From an uncultured Eubacterium sp. (lineage in GTDB: Bacteria > Bacillota > Clostridia > Lachnospirales > Lachnospiraceae): 56,519 bases of DNA. Both the position numbers and the translations under genes were made by a program. Shown here one piece after another: positions 8,191 through 16,360 of this stretch. The stretch spans positions 1-56,519 of the forward strand of contig CAKRGF010000017.1 of assembly GCA_934322085.1 (NCBI GenBank), read 5' to 3'. The notes beneath the pieces were generated by a model. That model saw nothing but the letters and a program-made list of their open reading frames with translations. It had not been told where the DNA came from and searched no databases. Position 1 is the stretch's first letter, and every line of letters starts with the position of its first letter.

Positions 8191-8347
8191 AACGAAACCT
8201 CCTCCAGTTTTTGATAGTTTAATTATAAGAAGATTTCGTAGAAATTACTGGAATCCAAATAAACTGACACATAACATTTGCCACAATCCAATTATTTAAA
8301 AATCCGCTTTTTATACCTTCTTTACAGCCGTTTAACTTTTTTGATAT

Positions 8348-8384
8348 TAAAAAAGGTCCTCTCTCCTACTAAGAAAGGACCTTA
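8348..8384 (-). terminator. Terminator of tRNA-Pro
   Basis: On the minus strand AAGGTCCT pairs with AGGACCTT and is followed by TTTTTAAT, directly after the tRNA-Pro gene. Confidence 0.85.
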
Positions 8385-8387
8385 TAT

Positions 8388-8460
8388 CGGCGTGACGGGA
8401 TTCGAACCCACGGCCTCTTCGTCCCGAACGAAGCGCTCTACCAAACTGAGCCACACGCCG
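8388..8460 (-). tRNA. tRNA-Pro (anticodon CGG)
   Basis: Cloverleaf on the minus strand: acceptor CGGCGTG pairs with CACGCCG; anticodon arm CTTCG-TTCGGGA-CGAAG gives anticodon CGG; T-arm GTGGGTTCGAATCCC. It is 73 bases long and CCA is not encoded. Confidence 0.95.
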
Positions 8461-8565
8461 AACAACAAAATATATTCTACTACGAAAATTCCATTTATGC
8501 AAGTTAAATTTTTGTCCTTTTTCTTTGATTCAACGAATATAATAGTTGAAAACCATAAGAAAAAC

Positions 8566-8671
8566 TTTAGTGGCTGCCATGCATAGGAGTACGCGGGTAT
8601 CTGGCATGCGTTGTATGCATGCCGATACCCCTGCGCATTCCTCAAGCGAAAGCGTGCATGGAACCACTAAA
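8566..8671. repeat. Structured palindromic element downstream of tyrS
   Basis: An outer stem (TTTAGTGG, CCATGCA) closes with TGCATGG and CCACTAAA. Inside is a long hairpin (GGGTATCTGGCATGC pairing with GCATGCCGATACCC) and then CTCAAGCGAAAGCG, a short GAAA-loop hairpin. The same order of parts and the same 'CAAGCGAAAGCG' occur in the element near 2.8 kb. It begins 10 bases after the tyrS stop and is followed on the minus strand by TTTTTCTT, so it may also end tyrS transcription. Confidence 0.7.
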
Positions 8672-8681
8672 TTTTTTCTTT

Positions 8682-9905
8682 TTATTTTAAGACCATCCGT
8701 CTAAAGTTCTTCTTACCTTTTTTCAGCACCACACCGTCGCCAGCTAATTTCCCGCCGTCAACCTGTGCGTGAATATCAGTAATCTTTTCACCATCAATGG
8801 CTACACCACCCTGCTGTACGGCACGGCGCGCTTCCGAATTAGATGGCACCATTCCGGATTTATTCAACAGATTAAGAATACCGATTGTGCCATTTTCCAA
8901 ATCTGCATCGGTTAATTCTACGGTAGGCATTTCTGCTGCATTTCCACTGCTAAACAGTGCTTTTGCGCTCTCCTGCGCTTTCATGGCCTCTTCTTCTCCG
9001 TGAACCAGTTTGGTAAGCTCAAAGGCAAGAATTTCTTTTGCTTTATTTAACTGTGCGCCTTCCCAGTCGGACATCGCATCAATTTCCTCCAGTGGAAGGA
9101 ATGTAAGCATGCGGATGCATTTCAGCACATCGCTGTCATCCACATTTCTCCAGTACTGGTAAAACTCAAATGGTGATGTTTTCTCTGGGTCAAGCCAGAC
9201 AGCCCCCTTTGCTGTTTTACCCATCTTTTTGCCCTCTGAGTTTAACAGCAGCGTAATCGTCATAGCATGTGCATCTTTTCCTAATTTACGGCGAATCAAT
9301 TCCGTACCACCGAGCATGTTGCTCCACTGGTCATCGCCGCCAAACTGCATGTTACAGCCGTAATCCTGAAACAGTTTGTAGAAATCGTAACTCTGCATAA
9401 TCATGTAGTTAAATTCCAAAAAGCTGAGACCTTTCTCCATTCTCTGCTTGTAGCACTCAGCCGAAAGCATACGGTTTACACTAAAATGCGCTCCTACATC
9501 ACGAAGCACCTCAATGTAGTTCAAATCCATGAGCCAGTCTGCGTTATTGACAAGAATTGCTTTTCCCTCGGAAAAGTCGATAAAACGACTCATCTGTTTT
9601 TTAAAGCAGTCCACGTTGTGCTGAATCGTCTCCGGTGTCATCATCTGACGCAAATCCGTTCTTCCGGATGGGTCACCAATCATCGCCGTACCGCCGCCTA
9701 CTAACGCAATCGGTTTATTTCCTGCCATCTGCAGACGCTTCATCAGGCAGAGTGCCATAAAATGTCCGACATGCAGACTGTCAGCGGTCGGGTCGAAACC
9801 AATGTAAAAAGTAGCCTTTCCATTATTTACCATTTCACGAATTTCTTCTTCGTTTGTCACCTGGGCAATTAAGCCTCTGGCAACTAATTCTTCATATACC
9901 TGCAT
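8682..9905 (-). CDS. tyrS: Tyrosyl-tRNA synthetase
   Basis: TyrS charges tRNA-Tyr in the cytoplasm. The class I signature appears as 'HVGHFMALC' near residue 45 (HIGH) and 'KKMGKTAKG' near residue 230 (KMSKS). The C-terminus carries an S4 RNA-binding domain ('EARRAVQQGGVAIDGEKI'). I chose the ATG at 9905, with TGGAGG five bases upstream, giving 407 residues; an in-frame ATG at 9917 overlaps that ribosome site and is less likely. A tyrosine T-box leader precedes the gene, so expression should rise when uncharged tRNA-Tyr accumulates. Confidence 0.97.
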   Translation of the reverse strand: MQVYEELVARGLIAQVTNEEEIREMVNNGKATFYIGFDPTADSLHVGHFMALCLMKRLQMAGNKPIALVGGGTAMIGDPSGRTDLRQMMTPETIQHNVDCFKKQMSRFIDFSEGKAILVNNADWLMDLNYIEVLRDVGAHFSVNRMLSAECYKQRMEKGLSFLEFNYMIMQSYDFYKLFQDYGCNMQFGGDDQWSNMLGGTELIRRKLGKDAHAMTITLLLNSEGKKMGKTAKGAVWLDPEKTSPFEFYQYWRNVDDSDVLKCIRMLTFLPLEEIDAMSDWEGAQLNKAKEILAFELTKLVHGEEEAMKAQESAKALFSSGNAAEMPTVELTDADLENGTIGILNLLNKSGMVPSNSEARRAVQQGGVAIDGEKITDIHAQVDGGKLAGDGVVLKKGKKNFRRMVLK

Positions 9906-9942
9906 TTTTTCCTCCATTCTAAAGCTGCCGCTTTTTTAAAAT

Positions 9943-10236
9943 AAAAAAATCTCTCACCCTATTCAAAGGACGAGAGATATCATATCCCGTGTTACCACCT
10001 TTTTTCACAATCGACTCGCATCGACTGCCTCATCAAGTACACCTGCCGGATGGCACGAATACTCCTGCACGATAACGTGTGCCGGGTTTCCCCTCTTCCG
10101 TCGGCACCTACCAAATTTCAATGCCGAAGCTCCAAGATGTATTCCAAATAAGCGATTTCCCATGCCTCTCACCAGCCGGCTATTCTCTGTTGGCTCTTTC
10201 TTATTCGTACTTCTTCTCTTCTTTGCCTATGTGGGT
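9943..10236 (-). promoter_or_regulatory. T-box leader of tyrS (tyrosine specifier)
   Basis: On the minus strand the conserved T-box (AAGGTGGTAACACGGG, 9986-10001) is followed by a terminator hairpin ATCTCTCGTCC/GGGTGAGAGAT with a T-run (9943-9979). In stem I the segment GGAATACATC holds TAC (10139-10141), the expected tyrosine specifier codon. TGGT in the antiterminator bulge fits a tRNA with discriminator A, as tRNA-Tyr usually has. Confidence 0.92.
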
Positions 10237-10265
10237 ATCTTAATATATCAAAACGCTTTTGTCAA
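10237..10265 (-). promoter_or_regulatory. Promoter of the tyrS T-box transcript
   Basis: TTGACA (10260-10265) and TAAGAT (10237-10242) with a 17-base spacer on the minus strand, just ahead of the T-box leader. Confidence 0.8.
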
Positions 10266-10308
10266 GAACACTTTTTTATAAAAGATGAACTAACAAAAGC
10301 GACTGAAA

Positions 10309-11084
10309 TCAAAGCACTACCATTATCGTCAGGCTGTGGCCGTCTTTACTCTCCGCCTGAATGTTTCCGCCGCGGTTTTCACAAATTGCGCGGGCAATAG
10401 CCAGGCCGATTCCCGAACCTCCTGTTGCCGAATTACGGGAAGCATCCGACCGGTAAAACCGCTCAAATAAAATACCAAAAAGCCGCCGTATCTCTTCTTC
10501 CTGCCCACGGTACATAATATCCGGTGCCACATCCGACTGGATATGTATCCCGTGGCTGCGTGCCTGCGGTTCATAAAGTTCCACCTGATCTAACAAGGCA
10601 TCCGATAAGGAAAATTCGCATTTTTCTCCTTTTCCCTTTTCCTCATCCATCCGGGTCAGACTTACCATTTGCTGCACCAGATGGCTCATACGCTCAATCT
10701 GGTTATGCGTACTTTTAAGCCATTCATTTCCCCCTGCTCCATCTCGAGCACCTCGGTATTCGCCTCAATAATCGTCAATGGGGTCTTCAGTTCATGGCTG
10801 GCATCCGTAATAAACTGCTTTTGTTTCTGATAGCTCTCCTCCACCGGCTTGAAAATAATCCGGGAAAAAATACACACTAATAAAAAAACAATGCAAAAGC
10901 CTGCCACTGACATCCCAGCACTGATAAGCAGAGTATTCTCATAAGTAGAAAGACTTTGCTCACAATCTACAAATACATACAAAATGGTATCCTTTTGTTT
11001 TACCACACGATATCGGTAAATATCGACAAAGCCTTTGTCTCTGCCAGCGTTTTTCACGCTTTCCATATAGGCTTTTGCCGCCAT
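10309..11084 (-). pseudogene. Decayed sensor histidine kinase
   Basis: Remains of a membrane sensor kinase in two frames. The upstream piece holds the end of an extracytoplasmic sensor region, one membrane segment (near ENTLLISAGMSVAGFCIVFL) and a HisKA box 'FITDASHELKTPLTIIEANTEV' whose histidine is intact. A shift in a run of five G residues (10730-10734, C on the plus strand) breaks the frame; six would restore '...EWLKSTHNQIERMSHLVQQM'. In the downstream piece the ATPase domain lacks its N-box and following region: 'RRLFGIL' runs straight into 'FERFYRSDASRN', an in-frame loss of roughly 45-50 residues. The kinase also lacks its own N-terminus, being joined to the secreted-protein gene upstream. 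No response regulator is present. It cannot be a working kinase. Confidence 0.85.
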
Positions 11085-11574
11085 TTATTGTTGTCGTACC
11101 CTCCGTAGTCAAAACGGCAGCACCTACACCATAAAAACTGGAATTATCTCCGCCGGTGCTGTTAGATGAATTTCTTGTTACTGTTACATTATTTAAATTT
11201 GCTTTGGCTCCTCCTGAAACATGAATGGCATTCTCATCTTTACCGGTAGAGGAAACCGTTGTATTCGATAACGTTGTATCACTTGTGATAGATTTTACAG
11301 AATCATAACTGGATACACCGGAACTTGACTGGCCTCCCGGTGCACTTCCCGGACCGCCCGCTGGTGGTGTACCATCCGGTTTTTGTCCAGAAGGCGGTGT
11401 TCCCTGTGGTGCATTTACTCCTGCTGCTGAGCCGGAAGCAGCTGTTGCGCCCTCTGTCGCAGCCTGAGAATGTGTCGTTTCTCCTATATTAAAATTCTCT
11501 GCTGTCATTGCGGTTCCTGTAATTAAAGCGACAGCCACCGCTGCTGCCGGTACAATTTTTTTCCATCGAGTCAT
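11085..11574 (-). pseudogene. Truncated secreted protein joined to the kinase remnant
   Basis: A start ATG at 11574 opens a signal peptide (MTRWKKIVPAAAVAVALITG), then an Ala/Thr-rich and Pro/Gly-rich segment (GTPPSGQKPDGTPPAGGPGS) and the beginning of a beta-helix or carbohydrate-binding type repeat (NAIHVSGGAKANLNNVTVTRN, then TTEGTTTINGG). At the last motif (about 11085) the gene is cut and fused to the middle of the histidine-kinase gene; the frame then runs about 45 nonsense residues to a stop. Similar secreted proteins often lie beside CotH or two-component genes in Lachnospiraceae, so this looks like a deletion scar that removed the end of one gene and the start of the next. Confidence 0.75.
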
Positions 11575-11811
11575 AATAAAACCTCCATTTCCATTTTATA
11601 TTTGTTATGTGTTGACTATACAATAGCAGGAGAAACTTAAATGGAGTTTAAAATCCCCCTCAAAAAATGTAAAAGAACTGACACATATCCTGCCTATAAT
11701 AGAGCATGATTTCTTGACAAACATTAGAAAATGTGCGATTATGAAAGAACTTGGCGTCGTGTTTTAAATCATGCCGTCAGGCAGTGAATTAAACAGAATG
11801 GAGGTTTTATC

Positions 11812-13911
11812 ATGAAACGTATTTACATAAGAAGTTTGCTTTTGTTTTTGTTTGCTTCTTTGGCCATGACATTTTCCTTTGCCATCACACCGGAAAAGGC
11901 TGCTGCCACTACGGAAGCATCAACTGCAGCACATACAGCAGTTCTGACAACAAATCGTGCCGACGGCACAGCAAACTACACCGTAACTGGTCTGGATTTA
12001 ACATCCGATACTGCAGTTACTGTAAACGCAGTAAACAACACAACAAAGAAAACTGCCTTTGAACAAACCATATCTCTTGATGAGACAAATTGTAAAGAAG
12101 GTACATTGACAGGCACTATCAGCTTATCAGATTTAAAATACGAATTTGCCAATTATACCATATCGGTAACCATTGGCACACAAACACTAACCGCTGGTAC
12201 TGCTGATTTTACCATTCATACAAAAAAAGCAGCTCTTTCCATATCCGGTAATGCCGGTTCTGCTGTCCGGACAGCCTCCTTTGTATCAAAAGAGGATACC
12301 GACGATGTCTTAGTTCCAGGTACAGGCAACAAAATTTCCATTCAAATCTGGAATAAAAACCGTGCAGAATCTACTGCTGCAACTGTAGGAAAAGCTATGA
12401 CACTCAAAGCAGGCCAAACTTGGTCTGTTAACGTATCAAAATCCGGCAATCATTATGGTAAATGGTGTGCAAAGGCAATTGTTACAAACAGCAATTGGGA
12501 CACACAGTACACACTGGCTTCAACTGAATACACAGTTGCTCCTTCTTGTACTTCCTTTACCACAAAAAAAACAAATGCTCTGGAAAAAAAGCAGGCTTTT
12601 GCAATTGAGCTCAAAGGATTAAAAAATGTATTTGGTGTCAAGGGTGTAACATTTCAGGTATTTAACAGTGCTGGCAAACAGGTTGCCACATTGTCCGGCA
12701 AGAAAAAAACATCTTCTTATTATTATAAAGAAGTCACCATTAAGACTTTAAAATATAATTTGGATTTGTATACAATTAAGGCCATTGTAATTGACAACAA
12801 CAATAAAACGTATTCCCTTGCAGTCAAAGCCAAAGCCGACCAACGCATAAAAAAGGGAACACTTACTGTTTCCAAAAAGAAGAATGCTACATGCACATAC
12901 AAAATCACCGGTGCTTATGTTCCTGGTAATATCAAAAAAATAGAATTTGTTCTTTACCAGATTGTAAAAGGTAAAAAAACAAAACTTGGCACTTATAAAG
13001 CAAAAGCTTCTTCAAACAAAAAGAACTATTCTGTAAAAGTAAAAAATGAATCCAAAGGAACTTTTGAAGTACGTGCATTTGCGACATCCGCCTGGAAAAG
13101 CAGACTGTTACTGAAAAAGACAAAGTTCAAACTGAAAAAATCAGACCTTGGTAAAAACGGCTGGTATTATGAAAAATATAAGGGAAAGAAATACAAATTC
13201 TATTATATTAACAATGAAAAACAGACCGACCTTACTAAGATTTTGAAACTGAAAAAAAGCAGTTCTTCTCATCAGAACAAGTTTTACATCGAAGTAAACC
13301 GTGCCGCATGCGTCGTTACGATTTACATGTACAACGATGAGACAAACAAATACGATATTCCGGTTAAAACGTGTTCTGTATGTGTCGGCAGTGACATCTG
13401 GACCGTTGCCGGTACCGGTGGTCTCCATGAGAAGTCAGCATATACTCCAATAGGTACATATTCGGTATGCACAAACGGACAGTCCGTAAAATATACGATG
13501 AAACCGATGCATGAGCCAGATGGCAGTACCGTATATGCGCGCTGGGCAACACACATTGTCGGCAATGTTTATTTCCACTCAATTGCCGTTGGCACACAAT
13601 CTCATTACGCACTTCCTGCTGTCACCTACAACAAGCTTGGCAGACCTGCTTCTGCCGGATGTATCCGTATGGCAGTAGCGGATGCGAAGTGGATTTACGA
13701 TTATACTTCAACCGGCAATACCATTAAAATCGTTAAGGGAAGCACAAAGAAACCGGGTCCTCTCGGCAAAGCAAAGACCATCAAAGTGAAAGGTGGCATC
13801 AACTACGACCCAACGGATCCCGGTGTACCGGATTCCCGTAAGAAAAAAGATTATAAAGCAAAACGAATCAGTGGATATCTGACAAAAAAAGGTAAAAAAG
13901 TCGGATACTAA
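11812..13911 (+). CDS. Secreted L,D-transpeptidase with repeat domains
   Basis: A 699-residue exported protein: signal peptide at 1-33, then several roughly 90-residue beta-sandwich units (about 40-450) resembling the GBS Bsp-like repeats of Gram-positive wall proteins, and a C-terminal YkuD catalytic domain (about 495-650). The catalytic signature is complete: H589 in 'YFHSIAVG' and 'SAGCIRM' with C617 and R619. YkuD enzymes form 3-3 cross-links in peptidoglycan or anchor proteins to it, and they resist most beta-lactams. The start ATG follows a GGAGG. The C-terminal tail is very lysine-rich and may hold the wall polymers. It is monocistronic, with a terminator directly after the stop. Confidence 0.88.
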   Translation: MKRIYIRSLLLFLFASLAMTFSFAITPEKAAATTEASTAAHTAVLTTNRADGTANYTVTGLDLTSDTAVTVNAVNNTTKKTAFEQTISLDETNCKEGTLTGTISLSDLKYEFANYTISVTIGTQTLTAGTADFTIHTKKAALSISGNAGSAVRTASFVSKEDTDDVLVPGTGNKISIQIWNKNRAESTAATVGKAMTLKAGQTWSVNVSKSGNHYGKWCAKAIVTNSNWDTQYTLASTEYTVAPSCTSFTTKKTNALEKKQAFAIELKGLKNVFGVKGVTFQVFNSAGKQVATLSGKKKTSSYYYKEVTIKTLKYNLDLYTIKAIVIDNNNKTYSLAVKAKADQRIKKGTLTVSKKKNATCTYKITGAYVPGNIKKIEFVLYQIVKGKKTKLGTYKAKASSNKKNYSVKVKNESKGTFEVRAFATSAWKSRLLLKKTKFKLKKSDLGKNGWYYEKYKGKKYKFYYINNEKQTDLTKILKLKKSSSSHQNKFYIEVNRAACVVTIYMYNDETNKYDIPVKTCSVCVGSDIWTVAGTGGLHEKSAYTPIGTYSVCTNGQSVKYTMKPMHEPDGSTVYARWATHIVGNVYFHSIAVGTQSHYALPAVTYNKLGRPASAGCIRMAVADAKWIYDYTSTGNTIKIVKGSTKKPGPLGKAKTIKVKGGINYDPTDPGVPDSRKKKDYKAKRISGYLTKKGKKVGY

Positions 13912-13918
13912 AAAAAGA

Positions 13919-13962
13919 AAAAAGCTGTAAATTGGTGAATCTCACCAGTTTACAGCTTTTTT
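13919..13962. terminator. Bidirectional terminator
   Basis: A stem of about 19 bp (AAAAGCTGTAAATTGGTGA with its complement, one mismatch) with A-run and T-run flanks, between the L,D-transpeptidase gene and the convergent small membrane protein gene. Confidence 0.9.
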
Positions 13963-13970
13963 AATATCTG

Positions 13971-14231
13971 TTATTTTTCTTTCTTTATGTTTTCCCTATC
14001 CCGGTTCATAAATGATTTGGCAAATTGAATATAAAGCCAAAACAGAATTGGCAGTAAAATGCTGGAACCAATACACATTTTAAACAATTCCGGTGCTGCC
14101 TTCGATGTGGTGATTCCGGCAATCAAAGTTACGATATATAACGCAACTAAAAAGATTACACCAATGATTGCTGCAATACGCACGCCCTTCGGATATGAAC
14201 TCTCAAATTTATCTTTCTTCTCTTCTGCCAT
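13971..14231 (-). CDS. Small two-helix membrane protein of unknown function
   Basis: I do not recognise this 86-residue protein. It has a charged N-terminus (MAEEKKDKFESSYPKG), two hydrophobic helices (about 20-42 and 53-72) and a basic C-terminus, so it probably spans the membrane twice with both ends inside. The start at 14231 uses a GGAGG that lies within the last codons of rarA; only one base separates the rarA stop from this ATG. It is therefore the last gene of the yigZ-rarA operon. Confidence 0.75.
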   Translation of the reverse strand: MAEEKKDKFESSYPKGVRIAAIIGVIFLVALYIVTLIAGITTSKAAPELFKMCIGSSILLPILFWLYIQFAKSFMNRDRENIKKEK

Positions 14232-14232
14232 C

Positions 14233-15564
14233 TTACCATTCCTCCTTATCTGCTCCAATTTTCTTCATATGCTGCTTTATTTCCTTTTCATAACCATTCT
14301 CTGATAAATGGAAAAACCGTTCCTGTTCCGCCTCATCCGGCAGATACTGCTGTCTTACATAATGATTTTCGTAATCATGAGAATACTGGTATCCGATACC
14401 ATGTCCGAGTTTTGCCGCACTTTTATAATGAGCATCCATCAGGTGCGCCGGAATCCGGTAATTCGGATGTGTTTTTACATAATTCATCGCATCATCAATC
14501 GCAACAATTGCCGAATTACTCTTCGGCGCACATGCTACATAAAGTGCTGCCTGCGAAAGTACAATTCTTGCCTCCGGCATACCAAGACGCTCGACTGCCT
14601 GTGCCGCCGCTGTCGCCACGACAAGTGCCTGCGGGTCAGCGTTCGAAACATCCTCCGCCGCACAAATCATGATTCGTCTGGCAATAAATTTGATATCCTC
14701 ACCGGCATACAGCATCCTCGCCAGATAATAAACCACGGCATCCGGGTCAGATCCCCGCATACTTTTGATAAACGCCGAAATGGTATCATAATGATTATCC
14801 CCCGTTTTATCATAACGAAGTACACGTTTTTGAATACATTCCTCGGCAACTTCCATCGTAATATGAATTTTACCATCTGCGCCTCTCTCGGTTGTCAAAA
14901 CACCAAGTTCAATTGCATTTAAAGCACTTCTGGCATCACCGCCGCTGATGTCCGCAAGAAATTCCAGCGCATCTTCCTCAATGACCGCATCAAAACTGCC
15001 AAGCCCCTTCTCTTTGTCTGTCACGGCACGCAGTATAAGTTTTTTAATTTCATCCTTTTCCAATGCCTTTAATTCAAAAATAATCGAGCGGGACAAAAGC
15101 GCGCCATTTACTTCAAAATACGGATTTTCCGTTGTCGCACCAATTAAGACTATAGTGCCGTCTTCGACAAACGGAAGCAAATAGTCCTGCTGGCTTTTGT
15201 TAAAGCGGTGAATCTCGTCGATAAACAAAATCGTCTTGCGCCCGTAAGCGCCCCAGTTTTCTTTTGCTTTTTCAACAACTTCTTCCATATCTTTTTTCCC
15301 GGCTGAGGTCGCATTAATCTGGAGAAATGCTGCACTTGTCGTATTGGCAATCACTTTCGCCAGTGTCGTTTTCCCAGTTCCCGGCGGTCCATAAAAAATC
15401 AGAGAACTTAATTTATCTGCCTGAATTGCCCGGTACAATAATTTATCTTTTCCGATAATATGTTTCTGCCCTACAACCTCATCCAAGGTGGTCGGACGGA
15501 GTCTCGAAGCAAGCGGCGATTCAGTCTCTTTCTTCTGCTCGCTCATATAATCTAATAAATTCAT
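14233..15564 (-). CDS. rarA: Replication-associated recombination protein A (MgsA/RarA ATPase)
   Basis: RarA is a cytoplasmic AAA+ ATPase related to clamp loaders that acts at stalled replication forks. The 443-residue protein has Walker A 'GPPGTGKTT' (59-67), Walker B 'ILFIDEIHRF' (112-121), sensor 1 'IGATTENP' (141-148) and the helical C-terminal half typical of the family ('GIGYQYSHDYENHYVRQQYLPD' region). The length is normal. Its start overlaps the yigZ stop by four bases, so the two are probably translationally coupled. Confidence 0.95.
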   Translation of the reverse strand: MNLLDYMSEQKKETESPLASRLRPTTLDEVVGQKHIIGKDKLLYRAIQADKLSSLIFYGPPGTGKTTLAKVIANTTSAAFLQINATSAGKKDMEEVVEKAKENWGAYGRKTILFIDEIHRFNKSQQDYLLPFVEDGTIVLIGATTENPYFEVNGALLSRSIIFELKALEKDEIKKLILRAVTDKEKGLGSFDAVIEEDALEFLADISGGDARSALNAIELGVLTTERGADGKIHITMEVAEECIQKRVLRYDKTGDNHYDTISAFIKSMRGSDPDAVVYYLARMLYAGEDIKFIARRIMICAAEDVSNADPQALVVATAAAQAVERLGMPEARIVLSQAALYVACAPKSNSAIVAIDDAMNYVKTHPNYRIPAHLMDAHYKSAAKLGHGIGYQYSHDYENHYVRQQYLPDEAEQERFFHLSENGYEKEIKQHMKKIGADKEEW

Positions 15565-16238
15565 GATTCCTTTCCTTCCTGCCGTTTATCCATCTGTATA
15601 ACCTCACCTCTATGGAAACCATAACACAGTTTTTCGCCTCGTTCAAGTTTAGCTTTCGCGGCTGTTTTCTCCGTCAATGCTGTTTCAAAAGAATCGATTT
15701 TTTCCTCCGGCACCAAAAACTGAAACACAACTTCATTTCCATATTCACACGATAGTTCATGAATCTCGTTGGTTCTTGCCAAATATTGGATTTTCCCAAC
15801 CTCGTTGTAATCCACTGTAACGGTCAGCGGGTAACCGGTCTGCTTTTCCAAAAGAACACAATGATTTAATCCCTCTTTCATTGCACCAGAATACGCTCTT
15901 ACAAGCCCCCCTGTACCAAGAAGGGTTCCTCCAAAATATCTTGTAACAACTGCCACAACATTATAAATTCCCTGTCCATCCAAAACATCCAACATCGGTC
16001 GTCCAGCTGTTCCTGACGGCTCCCCGTCATCGCTGCAACGTACCGTATCTTTATTTTCGCCTAAAATATAGGCAAAACAGTTATGTCTGGCATCATAATA
16101 TTTTTTCCGCACCGCGGTAATTTTTTCAAGTGCTTCTTCTTCCGTTGCAACTGGAAAAATGTTCGCAATAAAACGGGATTTCTTTTCTATAATTTCCCCT
16201 TGTCCACCTTCGTACAGTATCTTAGATGCTGCTTCCAT
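15561..16238 (-). CDS. YigZ/IMPACT family protein
   Basis: A 225-residue member of the widely conserved YigZ (IMPACT N-terminal) family. The signature 'YYDARHNCFAYILG', 'RCSDDGEPSGTAGRPMLDVL' and 'VVTRYFGGTLLGTGGLVRAYSGA' fills residues 47-140, and a small C-terminal ferredoxin-like domain follows. The eukaryotic relative modulates Gcn2 signalling; the bacterial role is not established. It is the first gene of yigZ-rarA-small membrane protein and lies divergent from the penicillin-binding protein gene. Confidence 0.93.
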   Translation of the reverse strand: MEAASKILYEGGQGEIIEKKSRFIANIFPVATEEEALEKITAVRKKYYDARHNCFAYILGENKDTVRCSDDGEPSGTAGRPMLDVLDGQGIYNVVAVVTRYFGGTLLGTGGLVRAYSGAMKEGLNHCVLLEKQTGYPLTVTVDYNEVGKIQYLARTNEIHELSCEYGNEVVFQFLVPEEKIDSFETALTEKTAAKAKLERGEKLCYGFHRGEVIQMDKRQEGKES

Positions 16239-16360
16239 CCATTTCGTTCCTTTCTCTTACTTCGTTTCTACTCCTTACTATTATAGTAATTGCCCTTTCC
16301 CTTTTCAAGAGTTTTTGTTATACTAAAAAAGACAATAATCTAGAAAGGAAAGGACCGCGC

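Noticed and set aside
16226..16360. Upstream extension of the penicillin-binding protein
   Set aside because: The longer start lies in the divergent promoter region without a ribosome site. The ATG at 16361 has one and gives the usual N-terminus.
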